Assembly: GCF_018294505.1 (NCBI RefSeq)
Contig: NC_057809.1
Location: 132,158,979-132,222,978 of the forward strand
Direction: 5' to 3'
From: Triticum aestivum
Lineage: Eukaryota; Streptophyta; Magnoliopsida; Poales; Poaceae
DNA length: 64,000 bases
Positions within the stretch are counted from its first letter, which is position 1; each line of letters begins with the position of its first letter. Positions 41,326-53,080 of the stretch are shown piece by piece. Both the position numbers and the translations under genes were made by a program. The notes below the pieces were generated by a model, which searched no databases, was not told where the DNA came from, and worked only from the letters and a program-made list of their open reading frames with translations.

Positions 41326-44205
41326 AAATAAAATTAAATTACCTTATGAATCTATTATGAGATCCACTTATGGATTGCCTACCAAAGATGGCAATACCTA
41401 GATCTATTCTTGCTTGTTATGGCTAGCTAGGGGCGTTAAACGACAGCGCTTGTTGGGAGGCAACCCAATTATATTTTTATTCCTTGCTTTTTTCTCCTGT
41501 TTAGTAATAAATAATTTATCTAGACTCTGTTTTGGTTGTGTTTTTGTGTTTAATTAGTGTTTTTGCCAAGTAGAACCGTTGGGAAGACTTGGGGAAAGCC
41601 TTGTTGAACTTGCTGTAAAAAACAGAAACTTTAGCGCTCACGAGAACTGCTGTTATTTTTATTTGGAAAGTGATATTTAGTTAATTATTATTGCATATGA
41701 TTAATAGATAAATTCCTCACGTCCAGCAATTTATTTTATAATTTTTGGGGTTCCATATCTTGTGCTAGCTACAGATTACTACAGACTGTTCTGTTTTTGA
41801 CATATTCTTTTTTTCGTGTGGTGTTTGCTTATTTTGATGAATCTATGGCTAGTAAAATAGTTTATAAACCATAGAGAAGTTGGAATACAGTAGGTATAAC
41901 ACCAATATAAATAAAGAATGAGTTAATTACAGTACCTTGAAGTGGTATTTTCTTTTCTTTTGCTAACAGAGCTCACGAGATTTTCTACTTTAAGTTTTGT
42001 GTTGTGAAGTTTTCAAGTTTTGGGTAAAGATTTGATGGATTATGGAACAAGGAGTGGCAAGAGCCTAAGCCTGGGGATGCCCATGGAACCCCTAAGATAA
42101 TCTAAGGACACCTAAAAGCCAAATCTTGGGGATGCCCCAGAAGGCATCCCCTCTTTCCTCTACTTCTATCGGTAACTTTACTTGGAGCTATATTTTTATT
42201 CGCCACATGATATGTGTTTTGCTTGGAGCGTCTTGTATGATTTAGTCTTTGCTTATTAGTTTACCACAATCATCCTTGCTGTACACACCTTTTGAGAGAG
42301 CCATACATGATTTGGAATTTGTTACAATACTCTATGTGCTTCGCTTATATCTTTTGAGTTATATAGTTTTGCTCTAGTACTTCACTTATATCTTTTAGAG
42401 CACGGTGGTGGATTTGTTTTATAGAAACTATTTATCTCTCATGCTTCACTTGGATTATTTTGAGAGTCTTAAATAGCATGGTAAATTTCTTAAATTCCTA
42501 ATATTCTTGGTATACAAGATTAATAATAAAACTTTCTTATGAGTGCTTTGAATACTAAGAGAAGTTTGATGCTTGATGATTGTTTTGAGATATGGAGGTA
42601 ATAATATCAAAGTCCTGCTAGTTGAGTAGTTGTGAAATTGAGAAATGCTTGTGTTGAAGTTTGCAAGTCCCGTAGCATGCACATATGGTAAACGTTATGC
42701 AACAAATTTGAAACATGAGGTGTTATTTGATTGTCTTCCTTATGAGTGGCGGTCGGGGACGAGCGATGGTCTTTTCCTACCAATCTATCCCCCTAGGAGC
42801 ATGCGCGTAGTGCCGAGGCTTTTGATGACTTGTAGATTTTTGCAATAAGTATGTGAGTTATTTATGACTAATGTTGAGTCCATGGATTATACGCACTCTC
42901 ACCCTTCCATCCTTGCTAGCCTCTTCGGTACCGTGCATTGCCCTTTCTCATATTGAGAGTTGGCGCAAACTTCGCCGGTGCATCCAAACCCCATGATATG
43001 ATACGCTCTTTCACACATAAACCTCCTTATATCTTCCTCAAAACAGCCACCATACCTACCTATTATGGCATTTCCATAGCCATTCCGAGATATATTGCCA
43101 TGCAACTTTCCATCATTCCATTCATCATGACACATTCATTATTGTCATATTGCTTAGCATGATCATGTAGTTGACATAGTATTTGTGGCAAAGCCACCGT
43201 TCATAATTCTTTCATACATGTCACTCTTGATCCATTGCATATCCCGGTACACCGCCGGAGGCATTCATATAGAGTCATCTTTTGTTCTAGTATCGAGTTG
43301 TAATCATTGAGTTGTAAATAAATAGAAGTGTGATGATCATCATTTTCTAGAGCATTGTCCCAAGTGAGGAATAAAAAAAGGCCATATAAAAGAAGAGAAG
43401 GCCCAAAAAAAGGGAAAAATGAGAGAAAAAGAGAGAAGGGACAATGTTACTATCCTTTGCCACACTTGTGCTTCAAAGTAGCACCTTAATCTTCATGATA
43501 GAGAGTCTCTTGTTTTGTCACTTCCATATACTAGTGGGAATTTTCATTATAGAACTTGGCTTGTATATTCCAACAATGGGCCTCCTCAAGTGCCCTAGGT
43601 TTTCATGAGCATGCAAGTTGGATGCACACCCACTAGTTTCTTTTGTTGAGCTTTCATACATTTATAGCTCTAGTGCATCCGTTGCATGGCAATCCCTACT
43701 CCTTGCATTAACATCAATCGGTGGGCATCTCCATAGCCCATTGATTAGCCTCGTTGATGTGAGACTCTCTCCCTTTTTGTCTTCTCCACATAACCGCCCT
43801 CATTATATTCTATTCCACCCATAGTGCTATGTCCATGGCTCGCGCTCATATATTGCGTGAAAGTTTATAGGTTTGAGATTACTAAAGTATGAAACAATTG
43901 CTTGGCTTGTCATCGGGGTTGTGCATGACGAGAGAATTCTTGTGTGACGAAAATGAAAACTGACTAAACCATATGATTTTGTAGGGATGAACTTTCTTTG
44001 GCCATGTTTTTTTGAGAAGACATAATTGCTTAGTTAGTATGCTTGAAGTATTATTATTTTTATGTCAATATGAACTTTTTTCTTGAATCTTTCGGACCTG
44101 AATATTCATACCACAATTAAGAAGAATTACATTAAAATTATGCCAAGTAGCACTCCGCATCAAAAATTCTGTTTTTATCATTTACCTACTCGAGGACGAG
44201 CAGGA
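41326..44205. other. Element 5 noncoding 3' half
   Basis: AT-rich sequence without coding potential. It includes a GGGCGTTAAACGACAGCGC block and TTGTTGGGAGGCAACCC (about 41436-41466), which I associate with the 3' part of Athila-type elements, and an A/G-rich tract at 43368-43441. The absence of pol between the protease and this block marks a deletion derivative. Confidence 0.65.
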
Positions 44206-44223
44206 ATTAAGCTTGGGGATGCT
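44206..44223 (+). promoter_or_regulatory. Element 5 polypurine tract region
   Basis: AATTAAGCTTGGGGATGC directly precedes the 3' LTR and holds the GGGGA run where second-strand synthesis would start. Confidence 0.5.
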
Positions 44224-45805
44224 TGATACGTCTCCAACGTATCTATAATTTCTGATTGCTCCATGCTATATTATCTACTGTTTTGGACATTATTGGGCTT
44301 TATTATCCACTTTTATATTATTTTTTGGACTAACCTATTAACCGGAGGCCCAACCCAGAATTGCTGTTTTTTTGCCTATTTTAGGGTTTCGAAGAAAAGG
44401 AATATCAAACGGAGTCCAAACGGAATGAAACCTTCGGGAACGTGATTTTCTCAACGAACAAGACCCGGGAGACTTGGACCCTACGTCAAGAAAGGAAACA
44501 GGAGGCCATGAGGTAGGGGGGCGCGCTTACCCCCCAGGCGCGCCCTCCACCCTCGTGGGCCCCCTGTTGCTCCACCGACGTACTCCTTCCTCCTATATAT
44601 ACCCACGTACCCCCAAACGATTAGATACGGAGCCAAAACCCTAATTCCACCGCCGTAACTATCTGTATCCACGAGATCCCATCTTGGGGCCTGTTTCGGA
44701 GCTTCGCCGGAGGGGGCATCGATCACGAAGGGCTTCTACATCAACACCATAGCCCCTTCGATGAAGTGTGAGTAGTTTACCTCAGACCTATGGGTCCATT
44801 GTTAGTAGCTAGATGGTTTCTTCTCTCTTTTTGGATCTCAATACAATGTTCTCCCCCTCTCTTGTGGAGAACTATTCGATGTAATCTTATTTTTGCGGTG
44901 TGTTTGTTGAGATCGATGAATTGTGGGTTTATGATCAAGTCTATCTATGAATAATATTTGAATATTCTCTGAATTCTTTTATGTATGATTGGTTATCTTT
45001 GCAAGTCTCTTCGAATTATCAGTTGGTTTGGCCTACTAGATTGATCTTTCTTGCAATGGGAGAAGTGCTTAGCTTTGGGTTCAATCTTGCGGTGTCCTTT
45101 CCCAGTGACAGTAGGGGCAGCAAGGCACGTATTGTATTGTTGCCATCGAGGATAACAAGATGGGGTTTTCTTCATATTGCATGGGTCTATCCCTCTACAT
45201 CATGTCATCTTGCTTAAAGCATTACTCTATTTTTAACTTAATACTCTAGATGCATGCTGGATAGCAGTCGATGTGTTGGGTAATAGTAGTAGATGCAGGC
45301 AGGAGTCGGTCTACTTGTCTCGGACGTGATGCCTATATACATGATCATACCTAGATATTCTCATAACTATGCTCAATTCTGTCAATTGCTCAACAGTAAT
45401 TTGTTCACCCACCGTAGAATACTTATGCTCTTGAGAGAAGCCACTAGTGAAACCTATGCCCCCCGGGTCTATCTTCATCATATTAATCTCCTACTACTTA
45501 GTTATTTCCTTTATTATTTACTTTGCCTTTATTTTACTTTGCATCTTTATGATAAAAATACCAAAAATATTATCTTATCATATCTATCAGATCTCACTCT
45601 CGTAAGTGGCCTTATAGGGATTGACAACCCCTATTTGCGTTGGTTGCGAGGATTTATTTGTTTTGTGCAGGTACAAGGGACTCACGCGTAGCCTTCTACT
45701 GGATTGATACCTTGGTTGTCAAAAACCGAGGGAAATACTTACGCTACTTTGCTGCATCATCCCTTCCTCTTAGGGGAAAACCAACGCAGTGCTCAAGAGG
45801 TAGCA
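44224..45805 (+). repeat. Element 5 3' LTR
   Basis: 1582 bp, paired with 38447-40016. The two are near identical over long stretches, so the insertion is fairly recent. Confidence 0.95.
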
Positions 45806-46137
45806 CCACCGAGGGTGGGGAGAACGCCAAGGTAACCCTCCCAGAGGGTGACAAAGGCGGACAGTAGCACCACCGTGTTCGGTGTGAGGTCATGCGGCTG
45901 GAGGCGATAGAACTGAAGGAAGGACCAGAGGAAGCCACTTGCCGGCAGGCCGAAGCCACGAAGGAAGTGCGACTGGAAGACGACGTGTTCGCCTTCCTCC
46001 AGCATCGGCAAAATCTCCCTTGCGGGTGGAGCACGTACCTGTATGTAGCCCTCACCGGGCAGCCGCCGCGTTTGGCGGAGGAAGGAGAGGTGATCATCGT
46101 GGACATTCGAACCATCCTAGTCACCGGAGTGCGCCAT
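45806..46137 (-). pseudogene. Element 1 antisense gene, N-terminal exon
   Basis: The frame starts at an ATG at 46137, with a TAG at codon 7 (46117-46119). It continues through ILPMLEEGEHVVF, SHFLRGFGLPASGFL and a typical LWEGYLGVLPTL motif before ending at element 5. The motifs align with 13160-13400 in element 3 and 3600-3780 in element 2, so this is the conserved start of the PF04195-like domain. Function unknown; the family is plant transposon-associated. Confidence 0.75.
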
Positions 46138-46342
46138 GAGAGCTTGAGCCGATGGAGGCACGACGCGGCAAAGAACGAGTGAACCCGCGGTGAAGTAGTG
46201 GCGCCGTGGGAGGGAAAGCTCGGCGACGATGAGCTGTGGCAGTGTTTCGGCAAGAGGCAGGGGCACTGCAGTGGTGAAGAAAGGAGGGAAGGAAATGGCG
46301 AAGGGAGAGGAGGGCGCGCGTGCGTCTGTCGTCTCCTCCCCC

Positions 46343-46352
46343 CTACTTATAG
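46343..46352 (-). promoter_or_regulatory. TATA-like box of the element 1 antisense gene
   Basis: On the minus strand this reads CTATAAGTAG, 206 bp upstream of the ATG at 46137. Element 4 has TATAAGTA upstream of its antisense gene. Confidence 0.5.
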
Positions 46353-46826
46353 CCCCAGACGGCGAAGCTAAGGGGGCGAGAACGTGGGGGGCGTGGGATT
46401 AACTGCGCCCACGACCCCATGCCCCCGCATTTACCGCGCAGTAACAACGTGTAGTTACTGCGCCACAAAATCCTAATTGTTTGCCTCGGCCGCATCAGAT
46501 CCGCGTGCACGACGAGGCCCAGTAGTGGAGGGCCCCAGCCTGCAGCGACGTCACGTCGCGCGCGTGGGTTGGAAGGACGGCCCGGCTGGATGGCGCCTCG
46601 TGGCGCGCAGGCAGCGGGCGGCGAACCTGGCCCCTGGCTGGCGCGCCACCAGGCTCCCGCCATGACGTTTTGAAATCATCAGGCGGCCTGCCTGGCCACG
46701 GTCGGCTCCTAGCAGTCGGCGCTTCGGAAGATGGAGGAAGCAAGATCAACCAGACCACTCAGAGTAGGAAGCTGCTGGAGCTCCTCGCCTCTTCAGCCAC
46801 GGCGCCCCACTAGCTTCGGGGACTAC
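46353..46826. other. Element 1 noncoding sequence between antisense promoter and 3' LTR
   Basis: GC-rich sequence with no supported reading frame. The last bases before the LTR (GCTTCGGGGACTAC) hold a weak purine run that may be the polypurine tract. Confidence 0.5.
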
Positions 46827-48053
46827 TGTCGGAGTAAATAACCATGTGTAGCTTCATCTGCTCCCCATGACGATTCAAGACATCGGGGCAGTCTACGCCC
46901 CTCAAGCCTCGAAGACAAAGATCCGCCTTCTCAGGGCTGGCTGGTCCAAGCGGACGGCTGCCAGAGGGCGGCAATTCTCAGAAGACGGCCATGAGGTGGG
47001 CCGACCCCTAGCAGACAACCTCCAAAGAGGCTGGCTCCTAGCAGGTGGCCCCCCTCAGCACCCTTGAAGTTTGCACCACATTATGACGACGAGACGGGGC
47101 ATGGCTACAGTCCATCCTGCCACCCCCGAATCCAGGGCAGAGCGTGGCCACAATGCTGCGTACTAGATGGACATCCCCCGACCGGCGCTACACTGTTGCC
47201 ACACAGCCCATGACATCACCCACAGCAGAGGAGACCATGCTCCCACTATGGACTGTTGGTACGGCCCACAAACGGTGGGGCCTACCTATCCGTGAGAGAG
47301 CAACTCGTGACCAGACGACACTGGGGAGGCCGACTCCCCACCAGGTAGCCCTCCCCCTCCCTCAAAGTCTATGCGCCATTAATCGGAAGAGACGGGGAAT
47401 GGCTACAGTGAACACCCACCAGGCGGCGGCACTGTAGCCACGCTCTCCCTAACAAAGCATGCATCATCAGTGGCACTGCCACAGTACTAAGCAACCGACA
47501 GGACCCTCCAGTGGAGGGCGCGGCCTGTCGGCCAAGTATGAGACAGCCGATGGGACCCACCAGGCGGCGGGCGCGGCCTGTCGGCCAAGTAGGAGACAAC
47601 CGATGGGACCCACCAGGCGGCGGGCCCTAGCAGCCGGCGGAGAAGCCGGTGACCATAGACACTGACAGCCGGGTCCTACACCCGGCCAGATTACCATTGT
47701 ACCCCTAGGGGGCAGGCCTATATAAACCCCCTGGGGCACCCATGCAAAAGGGTCAGTCCCATAGAGGTTACACACACACACAGAGGGAAGCTAGGGTTAG
47801 CCTTGCTCTTCTTACTTCTCTAGAGAAACAACTCAAGGAGCAAGCTTGTAGCCACCTTTGATGATCTAGAGATCATGCGGAGACCCCGCAGAGCAGGACT
47901 AGGGGTGTTATCTCCTAGGAGAGCCTCGAACCTGGGTAAAGTTCGTCGGCGTACGTTTCTACCCCTCATCCAGCTTCCTGGCACCGGCTACGTCTTACTA
48001 TCCCCCACCATGATAAGCCATCCTCTGGCATATATCACACGACACCCTCGACA
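46827..48053 (+). repeat. Element 1 3' LTR
   Basis: The 1227-bp LTR begins TGTCGGAGTAA and ends CTCGACA. A TATA box (CCTATATAAACC) lies near 47717. The copy is uninterrupted, unlike the 5' LTR. Confidence 0.95.
47518..47623 (+). repeat. 53-bp tandem duplication in the 3' LTR
   Basis: The unit starting GCGCGGCCTGTCGGCC at 47518 repeats at 47571 with about two differences. The 5' LTR has a single copy (near 2125-2178), so the duplication arose after insertion or by unequal exchange. Confidence 0.85.
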
Positions 48054-48160
48054 GTTTTGCTTTGCTCCATTCCTTTAAACCAAATGCATGAATAGTAGTA
48101 CCATAGGAAACTTTCCAATTCCTATGTTTTCCTTCACTTTTCCTTTCAAGCACTGGCAAT
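48054..48160. mobile_element. MITE-like element, right part
   Basis: Continues the element at 1109-1435 after the element 1 TSD. CCATTCCTTTAAACC, CCAATTCCTATG and CCTTTCAAGCA motifs are complements of those in the left part. Confidence 0.4.
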
Positions 48161-48452
48161 TGTAGTAGGCAGGCTTGAGCAAGGAAAAGCCTACACTCAA
48201 AAAATGTTTTTGTGCTACTTATACTACTTTGGACCTAGGCCACGACCCTACTAGCTCAATTCCCAGGCCCGTCGACAAATGCACAGCTCAAACACATAGA
48301 GATAAAATAATGATGGCGTTCAAGAGAGTCCATCACGAATAGCTAAGTTGCCTGGTACCTCAATGCTTGTCATATAGTAGGAGAAAATAATCGTATTTCA
48401 CGTTACTACGTGTGCTCAGTGGACAATATATATAACATGTAGAGTAAAAAAG
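48161..48452. other. Flanking low-copy DNA, no feature seen
   Basis: No reading frame with support and no repeat I recognise. Confidence 0.4.
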
Positions 48453-48635
48453 AGATGCAACAAGTGTACAACCTCTTTGGCGAAGCCATGTCGATCTCAG
48501 CGTGATTGGTTGGTCGGTGAGGATGCTCTCGTTGACTTGGCTGTCGGAGGAGGGAAGAAGATCTTAGGCATCTAGAGATGGAGCCCGGGGTACTGCTCCA
48601 CTGTGATGGAGGGTTTCGTCATTGGAGCAGCTCCG
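48453..48635. repeat. Diverged duplicate of 841-1020
   Basis: Shares the ordered blocks described for 841-1020 (ACCTCT, GGGAAGAAGATCT...AGGC, GTGATGGA, TTGGAGCAGCT). It is not open in any frame. Confidence 0.5.
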
Positions 48636-48699
48636 GTGAGTTGTACAACGCCGAGGCTGAAGTAGGACAAGAGAGACAACGTTAACCTGAGTGAAATTC

Positions 48700-50260
48700 T
48701 AATAGCATCTCCAATAGATGACGTAAAATACATAACCACAAAGTGCTAGATGTAAAATACATCAGCCGCTCAGCTCTGAACTTAACTGCCGAAACTGAAT
48801 TTAACTGTCCAAACTGAATTTTACTGTCGAAACTGAACGCACTAGTAGCAAAAAAGCAGTAGCAGCATCGCATGCAAGAGCCGGGGCAGCTGGTCGTGTA
48901 GCAGCATGAGTCGACTGACACCACCAGCCAAACCGCCGCCCCGCCCGCCCCGAAATCACTCCCCACTGCTGTTCCGCTGCCTCCCCCGCCATCCCTCTAT
49001 CCCCCCCCCCCGTGCTGAGCTTTTTCTCTGGCAATCCCCACACCACCGCGCCACCCTAAACCCTAAGATAGATAGTGGGGTACCTCTCCGGCGAGCCCCC
49101 TCCCTGCTGCGACTGGTTCTTCCTTAACTCCGGCGAGCCCCCACCACTGAAAATCGACTGACCCAAAAGTTGATTCAGTCGACTGAAGTGTAGCAAAATT
49201 GAGCAGCATCACAAGCAAGAGAAAGAGCAGCAGCGCGAGAAATAGCAAGAGCAGACCAGGCAGGGGACCGAGAGCAAGAGCAGAGCAGCAGAGCGAGCGA
49301 GAGCTAAAGTAGCAGCAGCTCTTATTGATGTGGACGTCGACGCCGAGGGAGCAACACCGTGGAGGAAGTGGCCGGCGACGTCGCCGTGGATGGAGCCGGG
49401 CCATGTTGGCTCGGGACCGAGCGCCGACAGCACTGTGAGCTCGAATCAATAAGAAATGCGGTGATTAGTGTGCAACCTCTTTGCTGGTGCCGATTAGGCC
49501 TCAGCTTCATCCGAGGAAACAGTGATGATGCTGCTCTTCCGGTGGTGCAGGTGAAGACGGTGATGTGGGAATGGAGGTGGTGTGTAAGACGAGGGGAACG
49601 TCGGGGCAGCTCCTTGGAGGTGGAGGACGGGGTGGCTGAACCGGCGGGACGACGAGATCGACAATGGATCCTGATCCGGTACGGTGGATGAGGGACGTCG
49701 AGGTGTTGCTGTGGATGACATCGTTGGGGAAGATGCTCCGGCTGAGTGGCGGACGGAGGAGGGTGTGGGGCTTCGCGGGTTTTCGCGGCCTCGGTGTACG
49801 AATGGGTGGGCTGATGGGATGGGAGTGGGGAACCATGGCTTAGGGACCCGCTTGTCCGAAATGTGGGGTAAGTTATGGAAGTACCCCCACCGATTTGTGC
49901 CAGGGGGTTCTTTCGGTTCAGGGGTATCACGGGCATTTCACGTGTCGGGATTTCGCAGGAGGTGGGAGTTTTCGTGTGCGTTGTAATTTTGGGATAGCAA
50001 GGCGCGGGTTGAGATGGAGGGAGTTTTCGGAGCACAATGAGACAAAGAAGTATCTTAAATATTTCAGGATAATGAGGCGCGGGTTGAAATTTCTGGACAA
50101 GCCTAACGTGTACTGTACCAAATCAATTCGCACTTCCGTCGACGAAAAACAAAAAGAAATCAATTTGCACCACACAAGAGAGTCTAGTCCTGTGTACTGT
50201 ACCAAATCAATTCGCACTACAAATGCCATTCAAAACTTTGAATCATGTTATGTTTAATTA
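48700..50260. other. GC-rich flank with direct repeats, possible old transposon
   Basis: About 48772-48835 has short tandem AACTGAATTT(A) units. Open frames at 49322-50035 (minus) and 49359-49691 (plus) are Pro/Ser/Arg-rich and lack any domain, so I do not call them genes. A perfect 27-bp direct repeat lies at 50108-50134 and 50192-50218, and GGCGCGGGTTGA occurs near 50003 and 50074. The opening GCATCTCCAATAGATG resembles ends of plant DNA transposons, but I found no matching right end. Confidence 0.4.
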
Positions 50261-50358
50261 AAATATTTTGCTGCGTGTATAATGCATGCAACCTGCTACT
50301 CAAATGAACATTTTAGTGCATTCCAAATGTATATACTACCGCTTCAATATGAACTAAA

Positions 50359-50480
50359 TTTGAATTTGTTTCTCTATTTGAATAATATCTGCAATAATGA
50401 TTGTTGTGAAGTCAAACCATTTGAATCCGTTTCTCTATTTTAATAAGATTTACAATCATCATTATTGTCAAGTTAAACCA
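50359..50480. repeat. 61-bp tandem repeat
   Basis: TTTGAATTTGTTTCTC at 50359 and TTTGAATCCGTTTCTC at 50420 begin two imperfect units, each ending in AAACCAT. Confidence 0.75.
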
Positions 50481-50713
50481 TCGTTTGTGTGTTATCTTCA
50501 CAGCACACCACATGATTACTGTCGAGTTAGATATGAACTATGTGTACTATAGGAACTTGAACTCGATTTTTTGAATCCACTTTATGTTGATTTCAAATCA
50601 CAGTACATTTTAAGCTCTAGTCAGATCTTCATAATCTAAACCATGTCTCATATGTATAATGTGTTTATCACATAATGTATGGTGCCCCACCCCTACTCCC
50701 ACAAGTTTTTAGA

Positions 50714-50930
50714 TGTGAGTTGCAAACGCCACACATTACCACAAATTCAAATAAAATGTGAGATTGTTCGATATATAGTATTGTTTAGATTGTTCAATAT
50801 TTAGTTGTAAGCTGTAAACGCCACACATTATCACAAATTCAAATAAAATGTGGGATTGTTCGATGTATAGTATGGTTTAGATTGTTTGACATTTAGCTGT
50901 GAGTTGCAAACGCCATGCATTATCACGTTA
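50714..50930. repeat. 92-bp tandem repeat, about 2.3 copies
   Basis: The unit TGTGAGTTGCAAACGCC starts at 50714, 50806 (variant) and 50898, 92 bp apart, and contains CACAAATTCAAATAAAATGTG. Divergence between units is modest. Confidence 0.85.
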
Positions 50931-51099
50931 TGGTATAACACCTGCAAAACCACATCACGCGTATCACCGCTATATTCATGCATGCATATGTTAATAACAC
51001 TATGATCTCCTATTCAAATATATGAATCCACTTTCATATCAAATTATCATCTTTGTTAGTCTCTTACACCCAAACAATCCCCTAACCTTTGTAGCTAGC

Positions 51100-52430
51100 A
51101 CTAACTTTCACTCGTGCATGCACACGCCCTCCTCTCCCTCCCCCTCCCTCAGCATTCCATCCATCTTGCGCATTCTTTTTTTAGGTCATTCTCCCACAGT
51201 CTCCACAACTCCTTTCCGACACACACCGATCGATAAACCTCTCCAGCGATGTCTACCTACAACATACACACGCACCTTCCATCTCCTCCTTTCTGTGTCC
51301 ATGCCCCGTGTCTCTCATACGGTCTCACACACGTGTAAACTCTCGCCCCTCTTTTCAGTGATCTCACAATCGCACACTCCTCCCCCTATCTAGCTAGTAG
51401 CTCGGCATCTCACACCACCACCTAGCTCCATTCTCTCTGTCTATCCATCTCGCTGGGCCTTATTTGCCTCTAACAAATGGATGTACACCAAAAGATCTCC
51501 CACTATACATATAGCTAGCTAGGTCCTTATAACTCGTTTTCCCCACATGTCAATCGATCTACCTCATTAGTTATGTCGCTCCCTTCCTCCAACAAACAAC
51601 AATTGATCTACCGATCTAGTTAGGTTTGCTTACCAAACACATGGTTCCCCTTCATCATCCATGCATGCGTCCCGACACATCTATCATGCACAGGCACACA
51701 CTGAAACACATCCCCACTCTTATTGATAATATTGTAGTTCTACCCTCAGTTTGTCTAGTAGGCCTCTCCCACCATCTTCGAGAAGCAACTCCGTCACCCA
51801 TCCAGCACTCTACCCCTCTTCCCCTCTCTCTCCTCTCCTCTCTCTCTATCTCTCTCTCTCTATCTCTCTCTCTCTCTCTGTGTCCAACCTATTTCCCATT
51901 CTTCAGTTATGTATGTATGTCGACTGATCTCCCTCAAGACATAGGTGGGTCTCTCCTTCTCAACACATATATGAGTTTCTCTACCTCTCTAGTTTAGGCC
52001 TCTGCCTCTCCCTCCCCCCCACACACACCGATACATCGAGCGCTCTAGTAATGTCTCCTTGCCACACACAAACTTGCCCTGTGCCCTCCGACATTCTGGT
52101 AGGTTAGTCGCCCTATATCTTTGACTTGCACACACACAATTTCGATGGCTCTCTTCATAGATCTCGCACCCACCCACTTGATCCTCTCTTCGACTCTATC
52201 GATATCTATGACCCCTCCCTCTCTTCTCGTGGATCGCCCCCTCCATATATGATATCAATAGGCCTCTATTTCACACACATTGCATATGTCAAATTTTTGT
52301 TTGAGATGTCATCGACACATATTCCCACAAATTCATTCACAAAATCACCCCCCAAACAAAAAAACACTCATGAACGCACACGCCATCTGTCTAGGTTTGT
52401 ATCTCTCTCGCACACGCCCACGTAGGTGGG
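51100..52430. other. Pyrimidine-rich stretch with microsatellites
   Basis: Strong excess of C and T on the plus strand over about 1.3 kb, including a (TC)n tract at about 51829-51880 interrupted by TATC, and many CACAC and CTCTC words. Apparent open frames arise because stops are rare in this composition. No gene is supported. Confidence 0.6.
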
Positions 52431-52730
52431 GGACGCACACGAAGAGAAGAGGGGCACGCACGACACACGTAATCCCGTCTCGTTCCCAACCACACCCGCG
52501 CGGGTACACGGTGGATCTCATTTCTGTACGAAAAGGAAACCCACGTGGTAATTTGACACGTGTACTGGTTGTCCACTTGATGGAGGATCGTCTACCACGG
52601 GTGAACAAACAAAATGTGACTTGACGCGTTATGTTAAAAAAGAGGCAAACCATGTGGGGCCTACCTTAGAGGTAATGCTCTATACACTCGGGATGCTCTG
52701 TGCGTATTACTTTTGATGTGTCCCGTCAAC

Positions 52731-52875
52731 TCGCAGAACGAGGAGAAGCTTGCTTAGTATGCCGTCTCCCCCGCCCACAGACGCGATGGCTCGCAGGATG
52801 AGGTGAAGCTTGCTTACAATGCCTTATGCCCGCTCCCTCACCCACGTGCGCGGTGGTTCGCAGGACGAGGAGAAA
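52731..52875. repeat. 60-67 bp tandem repeat
   Basis: TCGCAGGA/AACGAGG-type starts at 52731, 52791 and 52858, each followed by AGAAGCTTGCTTA or its variant. A CCTCGCCCACGTGGTGG block at about 53089, beyond the MITE, resembles the end of this unit, so the MITE probably landed in the array. Confidence 0.65.
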
Positions 52876-52878
52876 ATT

Positions 52879-53080
52879 TTACTACTCCCTCCGTTTACTC
52901 CTCGTCCCTACCTTGGTTTGAGAGATTATCATATTGTTTGGAATATATGTCCTTTTGTAGATTTCAATATGAACTACTAGTACATCCTCCAAACACTGAT
53001 GTATATAGACGTATTTTAGGGTGTATATTCACTCATTTTGCTCCGTATGTAGTCAATATTGAAACAGACGTAATAGTACG
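52879..53080. mobile_element. Degenerate Stowaway-like MITE
   Basis: Starts CTACTCCCTCCGTTTAC and contains the familiar AGATTTCAATATG, GACGTATTTTAGGGTG and ACTCATTTTGCTCCGTATGTAGTC blocks of Triticeae Stowaway elements. The right inverted repeat is not recognisable. Confidence 0.65.

Larger units (their letters stand above)
38447..45805 (+). mobile_element. Element 5: Sabrina-like LTR retrotransposon (Athila type), non-autonomous
   Basis: It begins TGATACGTCTCC and ends AGGTAGCA, with LTRs of 1570 and 1582 bp. The PBS matches tRNA-Asp and there is a purine-rich tract before the 3' LTR. The 4207-bp internal part has one gag/protease-like frame and no RT, RNase H or integrase. The left flank is GAGCT and the right flank CCACC, so no TSD is visible. 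I recognise the LTR as Sabrina-like from memory; the family call is unverified. Confidence 0.9.
1436..48053 (+). mobile_element. Element 1: Ty3/gypsy retrotransposon, Tat lineage, host of four nested insertions
   Basis: The element begins TGTCGGAGTAA and ends CTCGACA, and is flanked by GTTTT at 1431-1435 and 48054-48058. Subtracting elements 2-5 leaves roughly 14 kb. Order: 5' LTR, lysine-tRNA type PBS, gag, protease, RT with RNase H and a second RNase H-like domain, integrase, an antisense gene, 3' LTR. The double RNase H and the antisense gene fit the Tat lineage. Stop codons and frameshifts in gag and integrase mean it can no longer move itself. All four insertions lie inside it, so it is the oldest of this stack. 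I cannot name the family with confidence. Confidence 0.95.

Noticed and set aside
49322..50035. 237-codon minus-strand ORF
   Set aside because: Pro/Ser/Arg-rich with no domain, crossing repeats; it looks like chance openness in GC-rich DNA.
51022..52425. Several 120-codon plus-strand ORFs
   Set aside because: The strand is almost all C and T, so stops are rare. The frames are low in complexity and have no homology I can see.
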